From Streptomyces sp. MspMP-M5 (GTDB taxonomy: Bacteria > Actinomycetota > Actinomycetes > Streptomycetales > Streptomycetaceae): DNA of 64,000 nucleotides. Numbering within the stretch: the stretch's first letter is position 1; every line of letters starts with the position of its first letter. Location of the stretch: the NCBI RefSeq assembly GCF_000373585.1, contig NZ_KB891894.1:1-64000 (forward strand), written 5' to 3'. The notes below the pieces were generated by a model. It was not told where the DNA came from and searched no databases. It was given only the letters and a program-made list of their open reading frames with translations. The position numbers and the translations under genes were made by a program. Positions 26,383-34,558 of the stretch are shown here, in pieces.

Positions 26383-26506
26383 CCGTTCCAGCCCCTTCGC
26401 GGCGCGGCGCAGGCGTAACGGAACGGCAACAATGCCTACCTGCCGTCCGGTATGGCGGTAAGAATTCGGCCGGGGGGCCGCCCGTCCACGCAAGGGAGCG
26501 CCGCAC

Positions 26507-29065
26507 ATGACCGACCAGCCGCACGCCCGCCATGCCGCGCCCGGCCCCCGCACCGCGCCCGGCCCGGACGCCGCGACCGGCACGGAGCCCCGCGACCACA
26601 CCGATGCGGTGGAGCGGGCGCTCGGCGCGCTCGACCTGGACACCAAGGTCCGGCTGCTCTCGGGCCAGGACATGTGGAGCCTCCCGGCGGTGCCCGCGAT
26701 CGGACTGCGGTCGCTGGTGATGTCGGACGGACCGATCGGCGTCCGGGGCCGGCAGTGGAGCGCGGCGGACCCGTCGGTGGCGCTGCCCAGCCCCACCGCC
26801 CTGGCCGCCACTTGGGACCCCGAACTGGCGCGCCGGGCCGGTCGTCTGCTCGCCCAGGAGGCCCGCCGCAAGGGCGTGCACGTCCTGCTGGCGCCGACCG
26901 TCAACCTGCACCGCTCGCCGCTGGGCGGCCGCCACTTCGAGTGCTATTCGGAGGACCCGTTGCTGACCGGCGCGATCGGCGCGGGCTATGTGCGCGGGGT
27001 GCAGGAGGGCGGCGTCGGCACCACCGTCAAGCACTTCGTCGGCAACGACGCCGAGACCGACCGCTTCACCGTCGACAACCGCATCGCCCCGCGCCCGCTG
27101 CACGAGCTGTATCTCGCGCCCTTCGAGCACATCGTCACCCACGCCCGCCCTTGGGGCGTCATGACCGCCTACAACCAGGTCAACGGCTCCACGATGACCG
27201 AGCACCACCACCTCGTCACCGAAGTGCTGCGCGGCGTATGGGGCTTCGACGGCTGCAACGTCTCCGACTGGACGGCGGCCCGGAACACCGTCCGGGCCCT
27301 GCGGGGCGGCCTGGACGTGGCCATGCCGGGGCCCCGCACGGTCTTCGGCGCTCCGCTCGCGGCGGCCGTCCGCGCGGGCGAGATCGACGAGTCGGAGGTG
27401 GACGCCGCGGTCCGCCGGGTGCTGCTGCTCGCCGCCCGGACCGGCTGTCTGGACGGGGTGCCGCCCGCGGTGTCCCCGGCCGACGCTCCCGGGGGCGTCG
27501 ACGGCCGGGCCGTCGCCCGCGAACTGGCCGGCCGCGCCATGGTCCTGCTGCGCAACGAACCGGTGGGCGAGGCGCCCGCGGCCGGTGTGCGCCCGCTTCT
27601 GCCGCTGGACGCCGCCGAGCTGCGCAGCGTCGCCGTCATCGGCGCGGCCGCCCGCGACGCCCGGGTGCTCGGCGGTGGTTCCGCCACCGTCTTCCCCGCC
27701 GGGATCGTCTCCCCTCTCGCGGGCCTGCGCGCCGCGCTCCCCGAGGGTGTCGAGGTGGTCTTCGCCACCGGCGCCGACCCGCGTACCCGGATCCCGCACG
27801 CCCGCGAGGGCTTCACCCTGCGCGCCCGCTACCTCGCCGCCGACGGCCGGGTGCTCGCCGAGACCCCGCAGTTCGACGGCCGGGTCCAGGTGCTCGGCAG
27901 CTTCCCCGACGGCGTGGCCCGGCGGGACCTGCACGCCGTCGAACTCACCGGCAGCTTCACCCCGCGGACCACCGGCACCCACACCCTGGCGGTGGCCGGC
28001 TCGGGTCGGCTCCGGCTGACCCTCGGCGAGGCCGTCCTCTTCGACGGCGACGGTGCCGCGCAGGAGAGCAGCGACCCCTTCGAGGCGTTGATGCAGCCCG
28101 CCGAGCACCTGGTGGCCGCCGACCTGACGGCAGATCAGGAACTTCCGCTCACCCTGCGGTACCTCCCGCACCGCCTCGGCCTGGGCGAGGGCCTGGACGC
28201 CCTGAGCTTCGTCCTCGGCCACCGCGAGCCGCAGTGCGACGGGGACGCCGAGATCGAGGAGGCGGTCCGCGCGGCGGCCGGCGCGGACGCCGCGATCGTC
28301 GTCGTCGCGACCACCGAGGAGGTCGAATCGGAGGGGTTCGACCGCACCGACCTCAGGCTGCCGGGCCGGCAGGACGAACTGGTCGCCCGGGTCGCCGCCG
28401 CCAACCCCCGCACGGTGGTCGTGGTCAACTCCGGCTCCCCGGTGGAACTGCCCTGGCGCGACCGGGTCCCCGCCGTGCTGCTGAGTTGGTTCCCCGGCCA
28501 GGAGGCCGGGGCGGCGCTGGCCGACGTCCTGCTCGGCGCCCACGAACCTGGCGGCCGGCTCCCCACCACCTGGCCGGCCCGCCTCGCCGACGCCCCGGTC
28601 ACCACCGTCACCCCCACCGACGGCACCCTGCCCTACGAGGAGGGGCTGTTCATCGGCTACCGCGCCTGGCAGCGCATCCCCACCGCCCCCGCGTACCCCT
28701 TCGGCCACGGTCTCGGCTACACCCGCTGGGCGTACGACTCCCTGGACACCACCCCGGACTCCGTACGCGTCCGGCTGCGCAACACCGGCGACCGTCCCGG
28801 CCGCGAGGTGGTCCAGGTTTACCTCGCGCCCGCCGGCGACACCGCGGGCCTGCCGGAGCGCCCGGTCCGCTGGCTGGCCGGTTTCACCACCGTCGAGGCG
28901 GGTCCCGGCGAGAGCGTGGAGGCCGAGATTCCGCTGCCGGGGCGCGCCTTCGAGATCTGGTCGGAACCGGACGGCGGCTGGCGGCGCGTCCCGGGGACCT
29001 ACACCGTCGAGGCGGCCCACAGCAGTGCCGACATCCGGCTCACCGCGCGGATCACTGCCGGCTGA
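26507..29065 (+). CDS. Glycoside hydrolase family 3 beta-glucosidase with PA14-like domain
   Basis: 852 residues. The N-terminal TIM barrel has GVHVLLAPTVNLHRSPLGGRHFECYSEDP, KHFVGND at 175-181 and the nucleophile Asp254 in NVSDWTA. An alpha/beta sandwich follows (VVVATTEEVESEGFDRTDLRLPGRQDELV, with the acid/base region around EEVESEGFDR). Between the two halves of that sandwich, residues about 420-560 (GSFTPRTTGTHTLAVAGSGRLRLTL) resemble a PA14 carbohydrate-binding insert, and a fibronectin III-like domain ends the protein. No signal peptide, so it likely acts in the cytoplasm on imported oligosaccharides or glycosides. AGGGAG precedes the ATG. Overlaps the convergent DUF4097 gene by 14 bp. 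Confidence 0.9.
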   Translation: MTDQPHARHAAPGPRTAPGPDAATGTEPRDHTDAVERALGALDLDTKVRLLSGQDMWSLPAVPAIGLRSLVMSDGPIGVRGRQWSAADPSVALPSPTALAATWDPELARRAGRLLAQEARRKGVHVLLAPTVNLHRSPLGGRHFECYSEDPLLTGAIGAGYVRGVQEGGVGTTVKHFVGNDAETDRFTVDNRIAPRPLHELYLAPFEHIVTHARPWGVMTAYNQVNGSTMTEHHHLVTEVLRGVWGFDGCNVSDWTAARNTVRALRGGLDVAMPGPRTVFGAPLAAAVRAGEIDESEVDAAVRRVLLLAARTGCLDGVPPAVSPADAPGGVDGRAVARELAGRAMVLLRNEPVGEAPAAGVRPLLPLDAAELRSVAVIGAAARDARVLGGGSATVFPAGIVSPLAGLRAALPEGVEVVFATGADPRTRIPHAREGFTLRARYLAADGRVLAETPQFDGRVQVLGSFPDGVARRDLHAVELTGSFTPRTTGTHTLAVAGSGRLRLTLGEAVLFDGDGAAQESSDPFEALMQPAEHLVAADLTADQELPLTLRYLPHRLGLGEGLDALSFVLGHREPQCDGDAEIEEAVRAAAGADAAIVVVATTEEVESEGFDRTDLRLPGRQDELVARVAAANPRTVVVVNSGSPVELPWRDRVPAVLLSWFPGQEAGAALADVLLGAHEPGGRLPTTWPARLADAPVTTVTPTDGTLPYEEGLFIGYRAWQRIPTAPAYPFGHGLGYTRWAYDSLDTTPDSVRVRLRNTGDRPGREVVQVYLAPAGDTAGLPERPVRWLAGFTTVEAGPGESVEAEIPLPGRAFEIWSEPDGGWRRVPGTYTVEAAHSSADIRLTARITAG

Positions 29066-29750
29066 GCACCGAGACGTCGCCGCCGCTCGTCCGGGCGGAT
29101 ATTTTGTGCGCCGAGCCCTCGTCCGTCGTGACGGAGACCTTGCGGTTCCCGCCGCTCGTTCCCGCGTCGACGGCGTAGGTGCCCTTGGGCACCCGGATGG
29201 TGAGGTTGCCGCCGCTGGTCCGGCCGGACACGTCGTCGGGCACCGCGTCGAGTGTCAGCTGCACATCGCCGCCGCTGGTCTTCACCTTCGCGGTGCGGGC
29301 CTTGCTGTCCTCGACGGTGATGTCGCCGCCGCTGGTGTCCGCGCTGATCCCGCCGGAGGCGCCGCGGACGGTGATGTCGCCGCCGCTGGTGTGCAGTTCG
29401 ACGGAGGCGTTGCGCGGCAGCAGCACGCGGTAGCCCACCTCGCAGCGGCTGCCCATCGAGCAGTCCTCGGCGGTCAGCGTCAGCCGGCCGTCCTTGAGGG
29501 TGTGCGAGGTCTGCGGCTTGGCGTCGTCGTATGTGACCTTCTCCGTCACCTTGACGGGGACGCCGGCCTCCACCGGCACGATCTCGATGTCCCCGCCGTG
29601 CGTCGTCGCGGACAGCGAGCGGACGGTGCCGTCGACGCCGTACGTCCGCTGGGCGGACTTGAGCGGGCCGGCCACCAGCGAGCAACCGGTCGTCAGCAGG
29701 GTCAATGCCGCACAGGGCAGGACGAGATGGGTGGCGCGGAGACGAGCCAT
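29052..29750 (-). CDS. DUF4097 beta-strand-repeat lipoprotein
   Basis: 232 residues from ATG 29750. An N-terminal hydrophobic stretch ends in LLTTGC, giving a probable lipobox with Cys23. The mature part is a beta-repeat protein in which TSGGDI/TSGGN recurs about six times at roughly 18-25 residue intervals, typical of the DUF4097/toast-rack fold also found in envelope-stress proteins. It is expected on the outer face of the membrane. Two direct copies of a GTCATACCGTG motif lie upstream (29854-29893) and match the promoter of the two-component system at 44.2-46.2 kb, suggesting control by that system. Its 3' end overlaps the GH3 gene by 14 bp. Confidence 0.83.
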   Translation of the reverse strand: MARLRATHLVLPCAALTLLTTGCSLVAGPLKSAQRTYGVDGTVRSLSATTHGGDIEIVPVEAGVPVKVTEKVTYDDAKPQTSHTLKDGRLTLTAEDCSMGSRCEVGYRVLLPRNASVELHTSGGDITVRGASGGISADTSGGDITVEDSKARTAKVKTSGGDVQLTLDAVPDDVSGRTSGGNLTIRVPKGTYAVDAGTSGGNRKVSVTTDEGSAHKISARTSGGDVSVLSRQ

Positions 29751-29853
29751 GGTGATTCCCCCGAGGCAGTGGTGACGGTGCGGTTGCGGAACGGCCGGAC
29801 CCGGCCGAACCGCATGGTCAACATCATCGCCCCTCCGCACCCCGCGGACGTCG

Positions 29854-29893
29854 CCGCACGGTATGACCTTCGTCCTCCCCGCACGGTATGACC
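29854..29893 (-). promoter_or_regulatory. Direct repeat upstream of the DUF4097 gene (candidate response-regulator site)
   Basis: The 15-bp sequence CCGCACGGTATGACC occurs twice in direct orientation, 29854-29868 and 29879-29893, a 25-bp period. On the minus strand each reads GGTCATACCGTGCGG. A GACGTC and, 18 bp on, GATGAT follow downstream and may be the -35 and -10. The same core forms an inverted repeat at 46285-46329. Confidence 0.6.
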
Positions 29894-29946
29894 CGCACCC
29901 GCGTGCCCTTAGGGGTGTCCCTGAGACCGGCGAGGGCCGGACCGGC

Positions 29947-30882
29947 TCACCCGGCGGACGCGGCCTCACCCTTCAGGGGGTTTTCCTTGCGCGTGATCGT
30001 CCGGAACGCCAGCTCCGCCAGCTCCTGCTGGCCGCTCGGCCCCGGGTGGAACCAGTCCCAGGTGCTCAACTGCTGCCCGGTGAAGCGGTAGTCGAAGACC
30101 GACCGGTCGAAGCGGCACAGCGCGTCCCGGGCGCAGACCTCCGCCAGCGCCTCGTTGTACGCCATCACCCGCTCCCGGACCAGCGCCCGCCGGTCCTGCG
30201 CCGGCTTCGTCAGGTCGTCCGGGTCCCGCAGCATCGACCCGCAGATGCCCAGCTTCCACACCTGCTTGCCGAGTTCGTTCCGGCGCCCCTCCGACCACAG
30301 TCGCAGCAGGTCCGGCACGGCCGCGACATACACCTGGGTGCGCGGCAGGCTGCGCCGCAGGGTCTTCATGGACCGCTCGAAGCCGGCGCGGAAGGCCGCC
30401 GGGGAGGTCATCGCCCCCACGTCGCTGCGGCAGGCGTCGTTGGCGCCGATCAGGACGGTGACCAGCTCGGGTCTGCGGGGCGCCGCCACGGTGATCTGCT
30501 GCGGCAGGTCGCTCATCAGGGCGCCGGTCCGGGCGAAGTTCCAGCTGTGCCCCGCGGGGTTCTTCAGCAGCCGCCGGGCCAGGCTGTCGACCTTGGGGCT
30601 GGTGCCGGTGGACCAGGAGACCTCCCGGCAGTCGGAGAGCACCGTGCAGGCGTCGAAGCCGGCGGTGATGGAGTCCCCGAGGGCGGCGATCGAGGCGGGG
30701 TCCGTACGCCAGGCGGGCGCGGGCTTCGCGGTGGGTTTCACCGCGGCCCGGCCCTGCGGTGCGGGGCCGTCGGCGCAGGCGGTGGCGGTGGCCAGCAGCG
30801 CGGACGCCGTCGCGCAGGCCAGCGCGGCGCGGGTGGCGAGGCGAGGACGCCGAGGGCGGACGGGCTGATCGATCGGCGTCAT
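29947..30882 (-). CDS. Secreted SGNH/GDSL hydrolase
   Basis: 311 residues from ATG 30882. An N-terminal basic region and a hydrophobic stretch ending ATATAC form a signal peptide, possibly with a lipobox cysteine. The catalytic serine is in ALGDSITAGF (block I), the oxyanion residues in ARTGAL and IGAND (blocks II and III), and Asp-His in TWDWFHPGPSGQ (block V). Six or more cysteines in the mature part (CTVLSDC, DACRSD, LGICGS, EVCARDALC) suggest disulfides, as in Streptomyces extracellular lipases and esterases. The substrate is probably an ester or lipid outside the cell. A 13-bp palindrome lies 39 bp upstream of the start. Confidence 0.85.
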   Translation of the reverse strand: MTPIDQPVRPRRPRLATRAALACATASALLATATACADGPAPQGRAAVKPTAKPAPAWRTDPASIAALGDSITAGFDACTVLSDCREVSWSTGTSPKVDSLARRLLKNPAGHSWNFARTGALMSDLPQQITVAAPRRPELVTVLIGANDACRSDVGAMTSPAAFRAGFERSMKTLRRSLPRTQVYVAAVPDLLRLWSEGRRNELGKQVWKLGICGSMLRDPDDLTKPAQDRRALVRERVMAYNEALAEVCARDALCRFDRSVFDYRFTGQQLSTWDWFHPGPSGQQELAELAFRTITRKENPLKGEAASAG

Positions 30883-31207
30883 CCCCTGTCCCCTCCGGCG
30901 TGCGAGTGATATCTCTTCGGGTACCGACGGTACGTCACTTCCGGTCCGGCACCGCGCGGTAGCTTGGCCCCGTGCCTGCCGGGCGATGACCCGAAATGGC
31001 ACGTGCAGTCGGCACAGACAAATTACAACACGTCATTTCCTGTCCCTTTTGCGGCAAATTCCGCCTAGTGGTGTTTACTGTAGGTCACCTCGCATGCTGG
31101 TGCCGAAGTGATCACTGGGGCAGAATGTCGGAAGCTGTCCCGGCCGCGACCGGAACGGGCACGAGGCCGCTGGGGAAGGCGAACCTCGATCCGCACGGGA
31201 GGTCCCG
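30883..31207. other. Divergent intergenic region with a palindrome and an AT-rich promoter zone
   Basis: The 325-bp gap separates the SGNH hydrolase from the DUF3145 gene. GTACCGACGGTAC (30921-30933) is a perfect palindrome near the hydrolase start and may be an operator. From about 31000 to 31090 the DNA is unusually AT-rich (stretches such as CAAATTCCGCC and GGTGTTTACTGTAGG), likely holding the DUF3145 promoter, but no clear -35/-10 pair can be fixed. Confidence 0.4.
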
Positions 31208-31702
31208 GTGACGACACGTGGAGTCCTGTACGTCCACTCCGCTCCACGAGCGCTCTGCCCGCACGTCGAATGGGCGGTGGCGGGCGTCCTCGGGGTGCGC
31301 GTCAATCTCGACTGGATCCGCCAGCCGGCGTCGCCCGGCACCTGGAGAGCGGAGTTCTCCTGGCAGGGTGAGGCCGGCACCGCCTCCAAGCTCGCCTCCG
31401 CGCTGCGCGGCTGGCACCTGCTCCGCTTCGAGGTGACCGCCGAGCCCTGCTCCACCGCCGAGGGCGAGCGCTACAGTTCCACCCCCGAGCTGGGCATCTT
31501 CCACGCCGTCACCGGCATCCACGGCGACATCCTCATCCCCGAGGACCGGCTGCGCGCCGCCGTCGCCCGCTCCGCCCGCGGCGAGACCGAACTCGCCGCC
31601 GAGGTGGCCAAGCTGCTCGGCAAGCCCTGGGACGACGAGCTGGAGCCCTTCCGCTACGCCGGCGAGGGCGCCCCGGTGCGCTGGCTGCACCAGGTCGTCT
31701 GA
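31208..31702 (+). CDS. DUF3145 protein
   Basis: 164 residues from GTG 31208, with GGGAGG close upstream. TTRGVLYVHSAPRALCPHVEWAVAGVLG begins the conserved DUF3145 family found across actinobacteria, usually next to the fabF end of the fatty-acid synthase cluster, as here. No catalytic motif, signal peptide or membrane segment is evident, so it is probably cytoplasmic. Function unknown; the conserved neighbourhood hints at a link to lipid synthesis, but one unrelated gene lies between it and fabF in this genome. Confidence 0.85.
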   Translation: MTTRGVLYVHSAPRALCPHVEWAVAGVLGVRVNLDWIRQPASPGTWRAEFSWQGEAGTASKLASALRGWHLLRFEVTAEPCSTAEGERYSSTPELGIFHAVTGIHGDILIPEDRLRAAVARSARGETELAAEVAKLLGKPWDDELEPFRYAGEGAPVRWLHQVV

Positions 31703-31811
31703 GCAAGCCGGGGCGCCCGTGGGCCGGCCCGGCCCGGGCCGTCGTCCGGACGTCCCCGCAGGCGGCCGTGCGGAGCCTTGTGCGGGCCGTACGGCGACGA
31801 ACGGCGCACGG

Positions 31812-31842
31812 TTGGCCTGGAGCCCACTCCAGGTCCTAGCGT
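31812..31842 (+). promoter_or_regulatory. MerR-type promoter of the dehydrogenase gene
   Basis: TTGGCC (31812-31817), a 19-bp spacer and TAGCGT (31837-31842). The spacer is filled by the inverted repeat CCTGGAG-CCCA-CTCCAGG (31816-31833). A 19-bp spacer with a palindrome is the signature of MerR-activated promoters. The -10 lies 6 bp before ATG 31849, so the message is probably leaderless. The same -10 and spacer occur at 39506-39536. Confidence 0.75.
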
Positions 31843-31848
31843 GCGCCC

Positions 31849-32739
31849 ATGGCTGACAACAACACCTCTGACACCCTCTCGGTCGCCGTCCTGGGCACCG
31901 GGATCATGGGGACGGCGATGGCCCGCAACCTCGCCCGCGCCGGGCTGGACGTCCGCGCCTGGAACCGCACCCGCGCCAAGGCCGAGCCGCTGGCCGCCGA
32001 CGGGGTCCGGGTCACCGACACCCCGGGCGAGGCCGTCGACGGCGCCGACGTGGTCCTCACCATGCTGCTCGACGGCCCCGCCGTCCTGGACGCCGTGCGC
32101 ACGGCCGCCCCGCACCTCGCCCCCGGCACCCTCTGGCTCCAGATGAGCACCGTCGGGCCCGCGGCACTCGAACCGCTCGTCCGCCTCGCCGCCGAACAGG
32201 AGCTGGGCTTCGTCGACGCCCCCGTACTGGGCACCAAGGCGCCCGCCGAGAAGGGGCAGTTGATCGTCCTCGCCGCCGGGGCGCCGGAGCTGCGGGAACG
32301 TGCCGGGCGGGTCTTCGACATCGTCGGCGGCCGCACCCAGTGGGTCGGTGAGGACGCCGCGGACGGGGCCGCCAGCCGGCTCAAACTCGTCGTCAACAGC
32401 TGGGTGATGACGGTCATCAGCGGTACCGGTGAAACCCTCGGGCTCGCCAAGGGGCTGGGCGTGGACCCGCGGGAATTCCTGGACGCGGTCGCCGGCGGCG
32501 CGCTCGACATGCCGTATCTGCGGATGAAGTCGGAGGCGATCCTCTCCGGCGAACTCGCGCCCAGCTTCACCGTTTCCGCGGCACGCAAGGACCTCCGGCT
32601 GATCACCGAGGCGGCCGAGGCGTCCGGAGTCCGGGCGGACCTGGCGGCCGCGGCCGGAGAGCGCTTCCGCCGGGCCGAGGAGCAGGGCCACGGCGGCGAG
32701 GACGGCGCGGCCGCGTACTTCGCCAGCTTCGACGGCTGA
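31849..32739 (+). CDS. NAD(P)-dependent beta-hydroxyacid dehydrogenase-like oxidoreductase
   Basis: 296 residues. VAVLGTGIMGTAMARNLARAG is the NAD(P)-binding GxGxxG motif and the second domain is helical, as in 3-hydroxyisobutyrate dehydrogenase and 6-phosphogluconate dehydrogenase relatives. FVDAPVLGTKAPAEKGQLIVLAAG is the family substrate loop and LKLVVNSW holds the catalytic lysine. NRTRAK after strand 2 suggests NADPH preference. It could reduce reactive aldehydes or succinic-semialdehyde-type compounds. It is transcribed from a MerR-type promoter without a leader, which ties it to the aldehyde-type MerR system at 39.5-41.2 kb. Confidence 0.86.
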   Translation: MADNNTSDTLSVAVLGTGIMGTAMARNLARAGLDVRAWNRTRAKAEPLAADGVRVTDTPGEAVDGADVVLTMLLDGPAVLDAVRTAAPHLAPGTLWLQMSTVGPAALEPLVRLAAEQELGFVDAPVLGTKAPAEKGQLIVLAAGAPELRERAGRVFDIVGGRTQWVGEDAADGAASRLKLVVNSWVMTVISGTGETLGLAKGLGVDPREFLDAVAGGALDMPYLRMKSEAILSGELAPSFTVSAARKDLRLITEAAEASGVRADLAAAAGERFRRAEEQGHGGEDGAAAYFASFDG

Positions 32740-32755
32740 CGGCCGCCCGTGGCAG

Positions 32756-32798
32756 CACGAGGGCCCGCCCGGTCAGGACGACCGGGCGGGCCCTCGTG
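32756..32798. terminator. Bidirectional terminator between convergent genes
   Basis: A perfect 18-bp stem (32756-32773 with 32781-32798) and a 7-nt loop, placed between the ends of the dehydrogenase gene (plus) and fabF (minus). Confidence 0.85.
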
Positions 32799-32837
32799 GT
32801 GTCCGCGGCGGGTCCGCGGTGACCGTCTGGCGTTGCG

Positions 32838-34124
32838 TCAGACCGTGCGGAAGGCGAGGACGACGTTGTGGCCGCCGAAGCCGAACGAGTCGTTCAGCGC
32901 CGCGATCCGGCCCTCGGCGGGCAGCGCGCGGGCCTCGTCGCGGACGATGTCCGCCTCCACCTCGGGGTCGAGGTTCTCGATGTTGATGGTCGGCGGGGCC
33001 GTCCGGTTGTAGAGCGCCAGGATGGTGGCGACCGTCTCCACGCCGCCCGCGCCGCCCAGGAGGTGGCCGGTCATCGACTTGGTGGCGGAGACCGCCATGT
33101 GCCGCACGTCGTCGCCGAAGACCTTGTGCAGCGCCTTCAGCTCCGCCAGGTCGCCCTGCGGCGTCGAGGTGGCGTGCGCGTTGACGTGCACGATCTCGGA
33201 CGGGTCGAGGGTGCTGTTGTCGAGGAGGTTCTGCAGCGCGTGCGCGATGCCGTTGCCGGACGGCTCCGGCTGCACGATGTCGTGGCTGTCGGCGGAGATG
33301 CCCTGGCCGACCGCCTCGGCGTAGACCCGGGCGCCGCGCTTGGCGGCGTGCTCGGCCGACTCCAGGACGATCACACCGGCGCCCTCACCCAGGACGAAGC
33401 CGTTGCGTTCGCTGTCGAACGGCCGGGAGGCGCCCTGCGGGTCGTCGTTGTTCTTCGACATCGCCATCATGTTGCCGAACGCGGCGATCGGCAGCGGATG
33501 GATGGCCGCCTCCGTGCCGCCCGCGACGACGATGTCGGCACGGCCCGTACGGATCATCTCGATGGCGTAGCCGATGGCCTCCGAGCCGGACGCGCAGGCG
33601 CTGACCGGGGTGTGCACACCGGCGCGGGCGTTGACGTCCAGACCGACGTTGGCCGCCGGTCCGTTGGGCATCAGCATCGGCACGGTGTGCGGGGAGACCC
33701 GGCGGACGCCCTTCTCGCGAAGGATGTCGTACTGGCCCAGGAGCGTGGTGACCCCGCCGATGCCGGAGGCGATGACCGCGCCCAGGCGGTCGGGGTTGAC
33801 CGAACCGGCCGGGCCGGCGGCCGCGTCCGACTCTCCGGCCTTGGCCGTGAAGCCGGCGTCCGCCCACGCCTCACGGGCCGCGATCAGCGCGAACTGCGCC
33901 GAGCGGTCCAGTCGGCGGGCCTGCGGGCGGGGCAGCGTCTCGGTCGGGTCGACCGCCGCCTGCGCGGCGATCCGGACCGGAAGCTCGGCTGCCCAGTCCT
34001 GCTCCAGGAGGCTGACGCCGGACCGGCCGGCGAGCAGGCCCTCCCAGGTCGAAGCGCTGTCGCCACCCAGCGGTGTGGTTGCGCCGATACCGGTGACGAC
34101 CACCGTGCGATTGGTCGCGTTCAC
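32838..34124 (-). CDS. fabF: Beta-ketoacyl-ACP synthase II
   Basis: 428 residues from GTG 34124, with GGAG 11 nt upstream. The condensing triad is visible: Cys177 (SACASGSE), His317 (NAHATSTPQGD) and His354 (KSMTGHLLGG). NDSFGFGGHNVVLAF closes the thiolase fold. It elongates acyl-ACP with malonyl-ACP in the cytoplasm. It is the last gene of the fasR-fabD-fabH-acpP-fabF set and ends before a strong terminator. Residues about 93-112 form an Ala/Gly-rich insertion that I take to be a loop. The frame is open upstream, but GTG 34124 gives the normal FabF N terminus (RTVVVTGIGATTPLG). Confidence 0.96.
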   Translation of the reverse strand: MNATNRTVVVTGIGATTPLGGDSASTWEGLLAGRSGVSLLEQDWAAELPVRIAAQAAVDPTETLPRPQARRLDRSAQFALIAAREAWADAGFTAKAGESDAAAGPAGSVNPDRLGAVIASGIGGVTTLLGQYDILREKGVRRVSPHTVPMLMPNGPAANVGLDVNARAGVHTPVSACASGSEAIGYAIEMIRTGRADIVVAGGTEAAIHPLPIAAFGNMMAMSKNNDDPQGASRPFDSERNGFVLGEGAGVIVLESAEHAAKRGARVYAEAVGQGISADSHDIVQPEPSGNGIAHALQNLLDNSTLDPSEIVHVNAHATSTPQGDLAELKALHKVFGDDVRHMAVSATKSMTGHLLGGAGGVETVATILALYNRTAPPTINIENLDPEVEADIVRDEARALPAEGRIAALNDSFGFGGHNVVLAFRTV

Positions 34125-34200
34125 GGGAATTCTTACTCCACGGGTAGAGGTGTCTGAATCGACGGCGCCACCGCCGGGTGGCGACATGCGCTGCGCCAGA

Positions 34201-34449
34201 TCAGGACTGGTGCTTGAGGATGTAGTCGGTCGCGTCGCCGACGGTCTTGAGGTTCTTGACGTCGTCGTCCGGGATCTTCACGTCGAAGCGCTCTTCGGCG
34301 GCGACGACCACCTCGACCATGGACAGCGAGTCGACGTCCAGATCGTCGGTGAAGGACTTGTCCAGCTTGACGTCCTCGGTGGGGATGCCGGCGATCTCGT
34401 TGACGATCTCGGCGAGACCCTTGAGGATCTCTTCCTGGGTGGCGGCCAT
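34201..34449 (-). CDS. acpP: Acyl carrier protein of fatty-acid synthesis
   Basis: 82 residues, acidic. The phosphopantetheine attachment site is Ser41 in LDVDSLSMVEVV. AAGGAG lies about 10 nt before ATG 34449. It carries growing acyl chains between FabD, FabH and FabF, whose genes flank it. The 109 bp before it may contain an extra promoter, which would fit the need for much more carrier protein than enzyme, but no clear motif was found. Confidence 0.97.
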   Translation of the reverse strand: MAATQEEILKGLAEIVNEIAGIPTEDVKLDKSFTDDLDVDSLSMVEVVVAAEERFDVKIPDDDVKNLKTVGDATDYILKHQS

Positions 34450-34558
34450 GATGGCGCTCCTTCGTGTAGCGGGAAACTGCTTTGTCTGACAGTGAAGCGG
34501 TGCAGGCCCGCGCAGCGGTCGGCACGTCGTGCTCGGTGCCGGACTGCGCAGATCTTGC

